Below, piece by piece: positions 7,468 through 14,273 of a stretch of 16,448 nt of DNA (the first letter of the stretch is position 1; each line of letters begins with the position of its first letter). Origin of the DNA: CAYPZL01 sp964415045 (GTDB lineage: Bacteria > Planctomycetota > Phycisphaerae > Sedimentisphaerales > Anaerobacaceae); NCBI GenBank assembly GCA_964415045.1, contig CAYPZL010000130.1:1-16448 (forward strand). The letters are read 5' to 3'. Made by a program: the position numbers and the translations under genes. The notes below the pieces were generated by a model. The model did no database searches and was not told where the DNA came from. It saw only the letters and a program-made list of their open reading frames with translations.

Positions 7468-8125
7468 CTATGCATCGTTCGCCTCTGTGCTGCGGTCGGG
7501 TGTATTCTCTTTGAGCGTGGGAACGTATTCGGCGCCGGTGGGGACCTCGATGCTGGAGCCTTCGAAGTCGCTCCCGATCGGCTCGAAGCGTCCGCCGAGA
7601 TGCTTGGCCAGGAAGATGTCCGCCACGGCGTTGAAGGACAGGCGGTTCTCCGGCCGGGCGAATCCGTGTCCGCGGCCGCAGCTTCTTGCCGTCCGGACCC
7701 GTCAGGGCTTCGCCGTCGGGGCCGACGATCTCATCGAACGGCGTCAGGTTCCGGTCCTCTTTCGTATCGATATGGACCGCGTGGACCTGCCGGTTCTCGT
7801 CTCCTCCGAGGTCCTGCAGATAGATGATGTGCTCGTTCGTGTAGGCCCAGAAATAGCTGCGAACGCCGCGCAGCTTGTCGGCGGTGACCGGGACCGCCTT
7901 GGAAGGGTCGTCGGCCGGCGCTGCCCAAACGTTCATCACGCCGTCGCGCGGCGCCAGGAAGCTGATCCGCCGCCCGTCGGGACTGACCTTTAGAGAGACC
8001 TTGTCGGGATTTCCGAACAACACGCAGCGGGCGATGAGGGGCCCGGCCTTCGGCTCCTGCGCACAACCGGAGGATAATGCCATCGCGAGGATGCATGCTG
8101 CTATGGTGAGTGCTTTGCGTCTCAC
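7468..8125 (-). pseudogene. S9-family peptidase lipoprotein with internal deletion and frameshift
   Basis: From GTG 8125 the reverse strand encodes a signal peptide with a weak lipobox (ALSSGC, C21), then the start of a beta-propeller (LKVSPDGRRISFLAPRDGV, NVWAAPADDP, HIIYLQDLGGDENRQV, RNLTPFDEIVG) up to about residue 155. The frame then changes. The sequence down to the TAG at 7468 encodes a peptidase C-terminus in another frame: GRGHGFARPENRLSFNAVAD, IFLAKHLGG, and a short tail. GHGF would hold the catalytic His of prolyl-oligopeptidase-like (S9) enzymes. The rest of the propeller and the part of the hydrolase domain with the Ser and Asp, some 400 residues in intact relatives, are missing. 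The join lies at about 7660-7680, where the bases GGACACGGATT can be read as native in both frames, suggesting deletion across a short repeat. It is not functional as sequenced. Confidence 0.82.
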
Positions 8126-8575
8126 GATTCCGTTCTGCCGGGCCCGAAGGTTGCCCGATCCGTTGTCAGAATTGCAACGCGTACGACGGCTTGGGCGTAC
8201 CGGCGGCGTTCACGCGTGTCAATCGCCCCGGGCGGATCAGCGGGGCCGGGACGCATTATTTTTTGGGAATATGCAATAAACCGTCCCCGGCCGCCCGTCT
8301 TTGCGTGTGTCGTTTCGAAAGTGAAGGGATGGCCGGGGCAAAACGCTCGGCCCGGTCTGGTTCTGATGGGAGATTTGAGACGGGTTGACTCGACCCGCGG
8401 ATGACAGATGCTTGGCCCAACACAGTCCGCAACCAGACGCCCATGCGTCGTTTTTAGATGAGCGGCCCGCCCGGCCGCTCATCGCTATTTTCAGACCGAT
8501 TATCAGACGAGAACAGACCCTGCTTGTACGAAGAGCCGGTGGCGCGGGTAGGGTGTCGAGGAAGCGCGGGGCGTT
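8126..8575. other. Intergenic region of 450 bases without a supported gene
   Basis: No frame here has both a ribosome site and a protein-like composition. It would contain the promoter of the former S9 peptidase gene; an AT-rich patch at 8255-8280 (ATTATTTTTTGGGAATATGC) is the likeliest place but shows no convincing -35/-10 pair. There is a small inverted repeat at 8381-8397 (CGGGTT/GACCCG with one wobble pair) and the strong hairpin at 8457-8483, listed separately. Confidence 0.5.
8457..8483. terminator. Perfect 11-bp hairpin, possible terminator
   Basis: GATGAGCGGCC and GGCCGCTCATC are exact reverse complements around a five-base loop (CGCCC). TTTTTA precedes it and GCTATTTT follows on the plus strand. 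It lies about 95 bases beyond the stop of the reverse-strand PGRP-fold gene. Read on that strand it is followed by TAAAAAC, not a T run, so classic Rho-independent termination is uncertain. It could also be a regulatory inverted repeat. Confidence 0.45.
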
Positions 8576-9124
8576 CTATTCGCAGTCGCGCGGCAGGTAG
8601 ACCGAATCGGCCGGGATGCGGAACTTGCGGCAAAGGGCCTCCAGGAGGATCTCGAGGCGCTTGAGCTGGTAGTCGGTGGGCAAAGCCGAGCGTCGGTCCC
8701 CCACGAGGCAGATGCGGATCGTGCGTTCGGAGCCCTGCCACGTCCGCGTGGGCTGGATCGACCACTGGTTCTGCCACTTCTCGGTCGCTTGAATCTCGCC
8801 GTCACCGCCTCCGGCGCCGTTGCACAGAACGAAGTGGCAGTTCAGATCGGCCGGACTGGCCAAGCCGCGCATCGCCGCACACTGCGCCACGTTGCCGGTT
8901 TTGGTTCCGCTGAAGAAAATCTCGATGCTGTCCCAGCGATTCGGCGACTGACACGCCCGCGAACGCATCGCATTCTCCACGGAATCGAGCCGGTAGTAGG
9001 CCGAGAGACAGAACGGGCCGGCCGAGGGGGGATTGTTGCCAAGGACCATCAAGACGATGGCTCCTGCCGTCATGGAAACCAGCAGTGCTGCTAATACTTT
9101 GACTACCCTTGGCTGATTTGACAT
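8576..9124 (-). CDS. Membrane-anchored PGRP/amidase_2-fold protein, probably catalytically dead
   Basis: A 182-residue protein: one N-terminal hydrophobic segment (about 8-28), then a domain whose pattern follows the N-acetylmuramoyl-L-alanine amidase / peptidoglycan recognition fold. Recognisable parts are WDSIEIFFSGT(64-74), CHFVLCNGAGGGDGEI (96-111), WQNQWSI, RTIRICLVGD (134-143), LPTDYQLKRLEILLEAL and FRIPADSVYLPRDC. In active amidases the first strand carries the zinc-binding His (IHHS-like); here it is FF. The later His positions (before the ICLVGD strand and in the HRD-like end) also appear lost. It may bind peptidoglycan or muropeptide-like ligands at the outer face of the membrane; that is inference. 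ATG 9124 has no clear ribosome site. GTG 9136, which would add MRKR, is an alternative giving a more basic N-terminus. The gene is divergent from the DUF4954 gene. Confidence 0.65.
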   Translation of the reverse strand: MSNQPRVVKVLAALLVSMTAGAIVLMVLGNNPPSAGPFCLSAYYRLDSVENAMRSRACQSPNRWDSIEIFFSGTKTGNVAQCAAMRGLASPADLNCHFVLCNGAGGGDGEIQATEKWQNQWSIQPTRTWQGSERTIRICLVGDRRSALPTDYQLKRLEILLEALCRKFRIPADSVYLPRDCE

Positions 9125-9212
9125 ACGTTTTCGCACAATGCCACTTTCGCGGCCGGTCAACCTGCACCCCACATTTCGTGGATGCGATCCCTGTTAGCAC
9201 AAGTTTGCTTCT

Positions 9213-9241
9213 TATATATGTCCTACATCGGCACTTGCCAA
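9213..9241 (-). promoter_or_regulatory. Sigma-70-like promoter of the PGRP-fold gene
   Basis: On the reverse strand TTGGCA (9241-9236; five of six) is followed after 17 bases by TATATA (9218-9213), inside the AT-rich run CATATATAAG in otherwise GC-rich DNA. The transcript would start near 9206 with a leader of about 80 bases. Confidence 0.5.
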
Positions 9242-9369
9242 GGGGCGGCTTCACATTTTGCCGGAATTTCGCGCGCCGCCCCGCGTCCCCCGGCCCATCC
9301 GGCTGCGCTCGCGGGGCGCCCTGACCCACCGGATCTCACGCGGCTTTGCGCGCCGGCGCCGGGAATTCC

Positions 9370-9398
9370 TTGACCGCCGCACAGGCCGCAGATATAGT
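9370..9398 (+). promoter_or_regulatory. Sigma-70-like promoter of the DUF4954-nagB unit
   Basis: TTGACC (9370-9375), 17 bases, TATAGT (9393-9398): five of six matches in each box with ideal spacing. The start would be near 9405, giving a leader of about 105 bases. The leader contains a perfect 7-bp hairpin (CGTCGGC/GCCGACG, 9443-9460). The site supports GTG 9511 as the translation start, because the frame that is open upstream of it would overlap the promoter. Confidence 0.65.
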
Positions 9399-9510
9399 GC
9401 CCGGGTGCTCCGTGCGGCGGCGGGGCCGACACGCACGTTGCCCGTCGGCCGTCGCCGACGCCATGACGCCGGGTTGTACGGTTCGTTCGCCGATAGAAAG
9501 GAGACCCACC

Positions 9511-11511
9511 GTGTCCCAGTGGAGAGCTTTATCCCAGGAAGAAGTCACTTGTCTCGAAGCACAGGGATGCACGTGCACCGACTGGGCCCGCGTGCAGGTT
9601 GCGCAGCGGTTCCGCCCCGAGCGCGTGTGGAGGACGCATTTTAGCGGGGAGATTCGATTGGGGACCTTCGAGAAGGACGTCCGGTTCTTCGGCGGCGCCA
9701 CGAAACCGACCGGCATCAGCAACGCCAGCATCCACAACTGCTCGATCGGCAACAACGTCTACATCAGCCAGGTCCGAAATTACATCGCCAACTATGTGGT
9801 CGACGAAGATGCCGTCATCGACAACATCGATGTTCTGGCGGTGGAAGGGGAAAGCTCATTCGGCAATGGTACGGAGGTGTCCGTCGTCAACGAGGCCGGG
9901 GGCAGGGAAATTCCGATTTACGACCGCCTTTCGGCTCACACCGCCTACATCATCGCTTTTTACCGCCACCGCGCCGCAGCGATCGAGCGATTGAAGGAAA
10001 TGATCGACGACTACACCGCGTCGGTCCGCTCGACGATGGGATTCGTGGGCCGGGAGGCACGAATATTGAACTCCTGCATCCTCAAGAACGTCCGGATCGG
10101 CCCGGCCGCCGTCTTGGAGGGGGTCAGCCGGCTGGAGAACGGTTCCGTCAATAGCTGTGCCGAAGACCTCGTTTATATCGGACCCGGCGTCTACGCCGAT
10201 GACTTCATCGCCTGCAGCGGCTCCCGAATCACCGACGGCACGATCATCGACGACTGTTTCATCGGCCAGGGCTGTGTCCTGGCGAAGGACTATTCGGCCG
10301 AGAACTCGGTCTTCTTCGCCAATTGCGGCGGGTTCCACGGCGAAGCCTGCGCCATCTTTGCCGGCCCGTACACCGTGACCCACCACAAGTCCACCCTCCT
10401 GATCGCCGGCCTGTTCTCCTTCCTCAACGCCGGCAGCGGCACCAACCAGAGCAATCACATGTACAAGCTCGGCCCCGTGCACCAGGGCGTCGTGGAGCGC
10501 GGCTCCAAGACGGGCAGCGATTCCTACATGCTCTGGCCCGCCAAGGTCGGTGCGTTCACCGTGGTGATGGGCCGGCACTATCGCAACTCGGACACCTCGG
10601 CCCTGCCCTTCTCGTACCTGATCGAGCACGAGGACGAAAGCGTTCTGATTCCCGGTGTAAACCTGCGCAGCGTCGGAACCGTGCGCGACGCCCGCAAGTG
10701 GCCGCAGCGCGACCGGCGCAAGGACTCGCGAAAGCTCGATCATATCAACTTCAAGCTGCTCAGCCCCTACACGATCCAGAAGATGATCCACGGTCGCGAT
10801 CTGCTGGCGCGACTCAAGGAAAGCTCCGGACCGACCTCGGACTACTTCATCTACCACAGCGTCAAGATTCCGAAAAGGTCGCTGGAGCGCGGCATTGTGC
10901 TCTATCAGACGGGAATCGACAAATTCATCGGCAATTGCCTGATCAAGCGGCTCGAGGGCAGGCAATTCCAAAACGTCGAGGAACTGCGTGCGGCGTTACG
11001 GCCCGATACGAGCGTCGGGTGCGGCAAGTGGATCGATCTGGCCGGCATGTTCGCGCCGGAAGAGATCGTCGAGCAGATACTCAGTGACATCGAGAACGGC
11101 GCGATCAACACGCTGGACGAGCTGGACGCGCGCTTTGCCGAGACGCACGAGAAGTATCCCGCCTATGAATGGGCCTGGGCCGCCGAGGTCCTGCAAGAAC
11201 AACTGGACAAGAGCATCGACGAAGTTACCGCCGAGGACATCGTCCACCTGACCGCCCGATGGAAGGAAGCCGTCATCGACCTGGATCAGCAGCTCTATAC
11301 CGATGCGGGAAAGGAGTTTGCCGCCACGGCCCAGACCGGATTCGGACTGGACGGCGACGAGGAGACGAAACACCGCGACTTCGCGGCGGTGCGCGGCACG
11401 TTCGAGGACAACGGCTTCGTCACCGAGATCGAGAAACACATCGCCGCCAAGACCGCGCTGGCCGACGAGCTGCTCGGTCGCATCGAGCCCCTGCGGCAAA
11501 ACGGATCGTAA
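9511..11511 (+). CDS. DUF4954 family protein, left-handed beta-helix (hexapeptide-like)
   Basis: A 666-residue protein of the DUF4954 family, whose function I do not know. It has a short N-terminal region with C14/C20/C22. A long stretch of hexapeptide-like turns follows (about 45-110 and 180-360), as in sugar-nucleotide acyltransferases and GlmU (for example SIHNCSIGNNVYISQV, TIIDDCFIGQGCVLAKD). The central block around 266-340 is very characteristic of the family (GPYTVTHHKSTLLIAG, NAGSGTNQSNHMYKLGP, GSKTGSDSYM) and is rich in His, Asn and Ser that could form an active site. The C-terminal 250 residues are helical and charged. GTG 9511 is preceded by AAAGGAG at 9 bases. The gene is 96 bases upstream of nagB in the same direction, which hints at a role in amino-sugar or nucleotide-sugar metabolism (inference). 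No membrane segment. Confidence 0.88.
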   Translation: MSQWRALSQEEVTCLEAQGCTCTDWARVQVAQRFRPERVWRTHFSGEIRLGTFEKDVRFFGGATKPTGISNASIHNCSIGNNVYISQVRNYIANYVVDEDAVIDNIDVLAVEGESSFGNGTEVSVVNEAGGREIPIYDRLSAHTAYIIAFYRHRAAAIERLKEMIDDYTASVRSTMGFVGREARILNSCILKNVRIGPAAVLEGVSRLENGSVNSCAEDLVYIGPGVYADDFIACSGSRITDGTIIDDCFIGQGCVLAKDYSAENSVFFANCGGFHGEACAIFAGPYTVTHHKSTLLIAGLFSFLNAGSGTNQSNHMYKLGPVHQGVVERGSKTGSDSYMLWPAKVGAFTVVMGRHYRNSDTSALPFSYLIEHEDESVLIPGVNLRSVGTVRDARKWPQRDRRKDSRKLDHINFKLLSPYTIQKMIHGRDLLARLKESSGPTSDYFIYHSVKIPKRSLERGIVLYQTGIDKFIGNCLIKRLEGRQFQNVEELRAALRPDTSVGCGKWIDLAGMFAPEEIVEQILSDIENGAINTLDELDARFAETHEKYPAYEWAWAAEVLQEQLDKSIDEVTAEDIVHLTARWKEAVIDLDQQLYTDAGKEFAATAQTGFGLDGDEETKHRDFAAVRGTFEDNGFVTEIEKHIAAKTALADELLGRIEPLRQNGS

Positions 11512-11607
11512 AAAGAACACCCCGCCGGATACGGGGACGCAACAGGATCGTTGTAACGTTTCGAATGAAGCATCGAAAACAGTCTCATTAAGAAAGGAAA
11601 CAAAGCC

Positions 11608-12420
11608 ATGCGCGTGATCATTCAACCGGATTACGAACGAGTGTCGAAATGGACCGCCAGCTACGTCGCCCGGAAGATCCTGGATTTCGGCCCGACCGCC
11701 GACAAGCCCTTCGTCCTGGGTCTGCCCACCGGATCGTCTCCCATCGGAACGTACAACGAGCTGGTCCGGCTCAACGAAGCGGGCACGTTGTCCTTCCAGA
11801 ACGTTGTGACGTTTAACATGGACGAGTACGTTGGCCTCCCGCAGGAGCACCCGGAGAGCTACCACTCGTTCATGTGGAAGCACCTGTTCGGGCGGATCGA
11901 CATCCCCAAGGAGAACGTGAACATTCTCAACGGCAACGCTCCCGACCTGGCCGCCGAGTGCGCCGGCTACGAAGAGCGCATCCGCAAGGTCGGCGGGATC
12001 CACCTGTTCCTCGGCGGCGTCGGCGTGGACGGGCACTTGGCGTTCAACGAGCCCGGCTCGTCGCTGACCTCCCGCACGCGCGAGGTGCGGCTGACCACCG
12101 ATACGCGCATCGTCAATTCCCGCTTCTTCGACAACGATCCGAACCAGGTCCCCGAGACCGCCTTGAGCGTCGGCGTCGGGACCGTCATGGACGCCGAGGA
12201 AGTGCTGATCATCGTGAACGGCCACAACAAGGCCCGCGCCCTGCGCCAGCTCGTCGAAGAGGGCGTCAACCACATGTGGACCGGCAGCGCCCTGCAGATG
12301 CACCCCCAAGGCATCATCGTCTGCGACGACCCGGCCACCATCGAGCTGAAGGTCGGCACGGTCCATTACTTCAAGGACGTCGAAGCCGCCAATCTCGATC
12401 CCGCCGCGCTGCTGGCGTAA
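11608..12420 (+). CDS. nagB: Glucosamine-6-phosphate deaminase
   Basis: Converts glucosamine 6-phosphate to fructose 6-phosphate and ammonia, linking amino-sugar breakdown to glycolysis in the cytoplasm. The 270-residue length is normal. The residue numbers match the well-studied E. coli enzyme: D72 (FNMDEY), D141 and H143 (GVDGHLAFNEPG), E148, R172 and K208 are all present. LGLPTGSSPIG (38-47) is the phosphate-binding loop. In the allosteric N-acetylglucosamine-6-phosphate site, S151, S152 and R158 are kept but K160 is Val, so activation may be weaker or absent. AAAGGA lies 9 bases before the ATG. The gene follows the DUF4954 gene and probably shares its promoter. A perfect hairpin ends the unit. 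No nagA or glmS is visible nearby. Confidence 0.95.
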   Translation: MRVIIQPDYERVSKWTASYVARKILDFGPTADKPFVLGLPTGSSPIGTYNELVRLNEAGTLSFQNVVTFNMDEYVGLPQEHPESYHSFMWKHLFGRIDIPKENVNILNGNAPDLAAECAGYEERIRKVGGIHLFLGGVGVDGHLAFNEPGSSLTSRTREVRLTTDTRIVNSRFFDNDPNQVPETALSVGVGTVMDAEEVLIIVNGHNKARALRQLVEEGVNHMWTGSALQMHPQGIIVCDDPATIELKVGTVHYFKDVEAANLDPAALLA

Positions 12421-12464
12421 GCGCCCGCCGCAACCAGGGTCAACCGCCCGACTATTGCCCAAAG

Positions 12465-12499
12465 AACAAGGGGATCAGCACCACGCTGATCCCCTTGTT
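12465..12499. terminator. Bidirectional hairpin terminator between nagB and the PPIase gene
   Basis: AACAAGGGGATCAGC (12465-12479) and its exact reverse complement (12485-12499) form a perfect 15-bp stem around a five-base loop (ACCAC). It sits 45 bases after the nagB stop and 36 bases from the end of the convergent PPIase gene, so it can serve both transcripts. Stem ends are A/T-rich (AACAAG/CTTGTT), giving a short T-rich tail within the stem rather than after it. Confidence 0.8.
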
Positions 12500-12534
12500 G
12501 ATGCGCCGCGTTGTGTACCCGTATACAGCCCGCC

Positions 12535-13719
12535 TCAGCCTGTGGCCGGGTCGGACGCCGCCGGTGCGGCCGGCTGGTTGGGCTCCGTCGTCGCCTCCGT
12601 CGGATACACGATGGTCGCCTTGTCCTTGAGCGACTGGATGTATTCCTGCGAGATCGTACTCTTCTTTTCGTTGACGAGCTTGGCCACGATCTTCGCCTTG
12701 GCCTGATCGAAAGGAACCGCGTTGGGATCCTTGTGATCCGTCACCTTGATGATGTGGTAGCCGAACTTTGTCTCGACGACGTCGCTGATGTCGTTGGGCT
12801 CCATGGCAAAGGCCACGTCTTCAAAGGGCTTGACCATGGCGCCGCGGGCGAAGAAACCCAGGTCCCCGCCGCGCGCCGACGAGGGACAGTCCGAATGCTC
12901 TTTGGCTAAGGCAGCGAAATCGCCGCCCTCCTTGACCTGCTTGAGCAGCTTGTCCGCCTCGGCCCAGGCCAGGGTCTTGGCTTCGTTGGGGTCGGTATTC
13001 GGATCGGTCGTGTCGGGCTTGATGAGAATGTGACTGGCCCGCACCTGCTCGGCTTCCTCGAATTCCTTCGGGTGTTCGTCGTAGTACGCCTTGGCGTCCT
13101 CGTCCGTGACGTCGACTTTACCGGCCCACTGCCCCTCCATGATCTTCTGGTAGGCCATTCCCTTGCGAAATTCCTCCTTGACCTGCTCGAAGTTGCCGCC
13201 CTGGGCCTGCACGCGAGCCTTGAAATCCGCCAGGGTGATCGGCGGGTTCTGCTCGGCTCCCTTCTTCTCGATCTCCGCAATGATATCGGCGTCGGTGACG
13301 TGCACGTTGGCGGCGGCCACCTGCTCGTTGAGCAACCGTTCCGTGATCAGGTTGTCGAGGACCCGCTGGCGGATCTGTTTCTGCACCTGGCCGGCGAACT
13401 GGGGCGGCAGGTTGGCGAGCTGGCCGGAGAGCTGCCTCATACGCAGCGCCACCCGCTGACTGAGCTCGGCCTCGCGGATTTCCTGGCCGTTGACGGTCAC
13501 CACGACCGTGTCCAGATCGTCAGGAACTATGGTTGGCGCGGGCGCTTCGGCCTCTTGCGGAGCCGAAATCACGGCCGGAGTCGCCGAGACGGCCTCTGCG
13601 TCCTCCGGCGCCGTCGGCGTCTCCTTCTGACAGCCGGGACCGGCGAGAACGATCAGAACCGCCGCGCACCACAGCAACGCCATCCAAAAGCGATTTGCGC
13701 CTCTAACAAATGTATTCAT
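12535..13719 (-). CDS. Parvulin-type peptidyl-prolyl cis-trans isomerase, SurA/PrsA-like lipoprotein
   Basis: A 394-residue exported folding factor. Residues 1-30 form a signal sequence ending AGPGC, with C30 a probable lipid anchor although the lipobox is not canonical. An acidic Pro/Ala-rich linker (31-68) leads to a SurA-like N-terminal helical domain (about 70-222, VVVTVNGQEIREAEL onward). The PpiC/parvulin domain (about 225-328) carries RASHILIK, FAALAKEHSDCPS, ARGGDLGFFARGAMVKPFED and KFGYHIIKVTDHK, the standard active-site pattern. A helix and a Pro/Ala/Thr-rich tail end the protein. It probably assists folding of envelope proteins. I chose ATG 13719 because GGGAG lies about 7 bases upstream and the signal peptide then starts at once. 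An upstream in-frame start at 13821 has no such support. The gene is convergent with nagB. Confidence 0.9.
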   Translation of the reverse strand: MNTFVRGANRFWMALLWCAAVLIVLAGPGCQKETPTAPEDAEAVSATPAVISAPQEAEAPAPTIVPDDLDTVVVTVNGQEIREAELSQRVALRMRQLSGQLANLPPQFAGQVQKQIRQRVLDNLITERLLNEQVAAANVHVTDADIIAEIEKKGAEQNPPITLADFKARVQAQGGNFEQVKEEFRKGMAYQKIMEGQWAGKVDVTDEDAKAYYDEHPKEFEEAEQVRASHILIKPDTTDPNTDPNEAKTLAWAEADKLLKQVKEGGDFAALAKEHSDCPSSARGGDLGFFARGAMVKPFEDVAFAMEPNDISDVVETKFGYHIIKVTDHKDPNAVPFDQAKAKIVAKLVNEKKSTISQEYIQSLKDKATIVYPTEATTEPNQPAAPAASDPATG

Positions 13720-14260
13720 GGACTTCTCCCAATACATAGGTTCAGAATGTGCTGGTCTACTATGATTAAGTATCGTATACCCCTTTGGGGTGCCTTTACA
13801 GGTATTTTCCGAAATTCGCACCCGCTCGTCAAAGAATTCGACCTCGGGATCGCCCCACCGCCGGCTCTACGAACGTCCTGGCGGCCTTGTTTACCCAATT
13901 CCGGCAGCGCCGGGGCTCAGCTCTTGACGAATCGGGGGGGGCAACGATGAATGGCAGGGTCGGGAACGGTCGCATCGCCTGCGTATCTCTTCCCAAAGCG
14001 TTTCTTTTCTCTAAAATGACTACAGCGTCGAACACGGGTCGGCCGAAAGAGACAATAGCCGTCATCGCGCGGGTTCCTTCAGGCAGTTTGGGAAAAACAC
14101 CGCGCCGGCGATGCGCGAGGTTTTGCAAATGGCGGGCAACGTGCTACAATGCGACCCTGTGGCGGAGCGGACGAGCCGTCGTGGTCCCGCAGTCCTGCGA
14201 CCCGCAAACGCAAGCGGCGACGATAACCATGGTTTGGATACAGTTTTTTGGGTTTTACCT
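13720..14260. other. Divergent intergenic region of 541 bases
   Basis: This lies between the divergent PPIase and aminotransferase genes. Frames on both strands (for example plus 13947 onward and minus 14128-13829) lack a ribosome site and a recognisable product. An AT-rich stretch at 13760-13800 just upstream of the PPIase gene probably holds its promoter; TGTAAA and TACGAT with 17-base spacing on the reverse strand are a weak candidate. ACCCC/GGGGT forms a small hairpin around 13780. The aminotransferase promoter at 14123-14150 is listed separately. Confidence 0.45.
14123..14150 (+). promoter_or_regulatory. Probable promoter of the AlaC-like aminotransferase gene
   Basis: TTGCAA (14123-14128), 16 bases, TACAAT (14145-14150; five of six), with TGC immediately before the -10, an extended -10 feature. 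The start would be near 14157, leaving a leader of about 105 bases before ATG 14261. Confidence 0.5.
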
Positions 14261-14273
14261 ATGTCGAGCATGA
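14229..14273 (+). CDS. Possible 14-residue leader ORF overlapping the aminotransferase start
   Basis: ATG 14229 opens MVWIQFFGFYLCRA and ends in TGA at 14271-14273, overlapping the aminotransferase start by 13 bases in another frame. The peptide is strikingly aromatic and hydrophobic. No strong ribosome site precedes it. Because the aminotransferase itself lacks a ribosome site, coupled translation from this ORF is conceivable. It may equally be chance. Confidence 0.2.
   Translation: MVWIQFFGFYLCRA

Noticed and set aside
10996..12462. Reverse-strand open frame of 488 codons across DUF4954 and nagB
   Set aside because: The two plus-strand genes under it are recognised families with good ribosome sites; the reverse frame has only low-complexity shadow composition.
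13829..14128. Reverse-strand 99-codon frame in the intergenic region
   Set aside because: No ribosome site, no recognisable motif, and it overlaps the promoter candidate of the aminotransferase.
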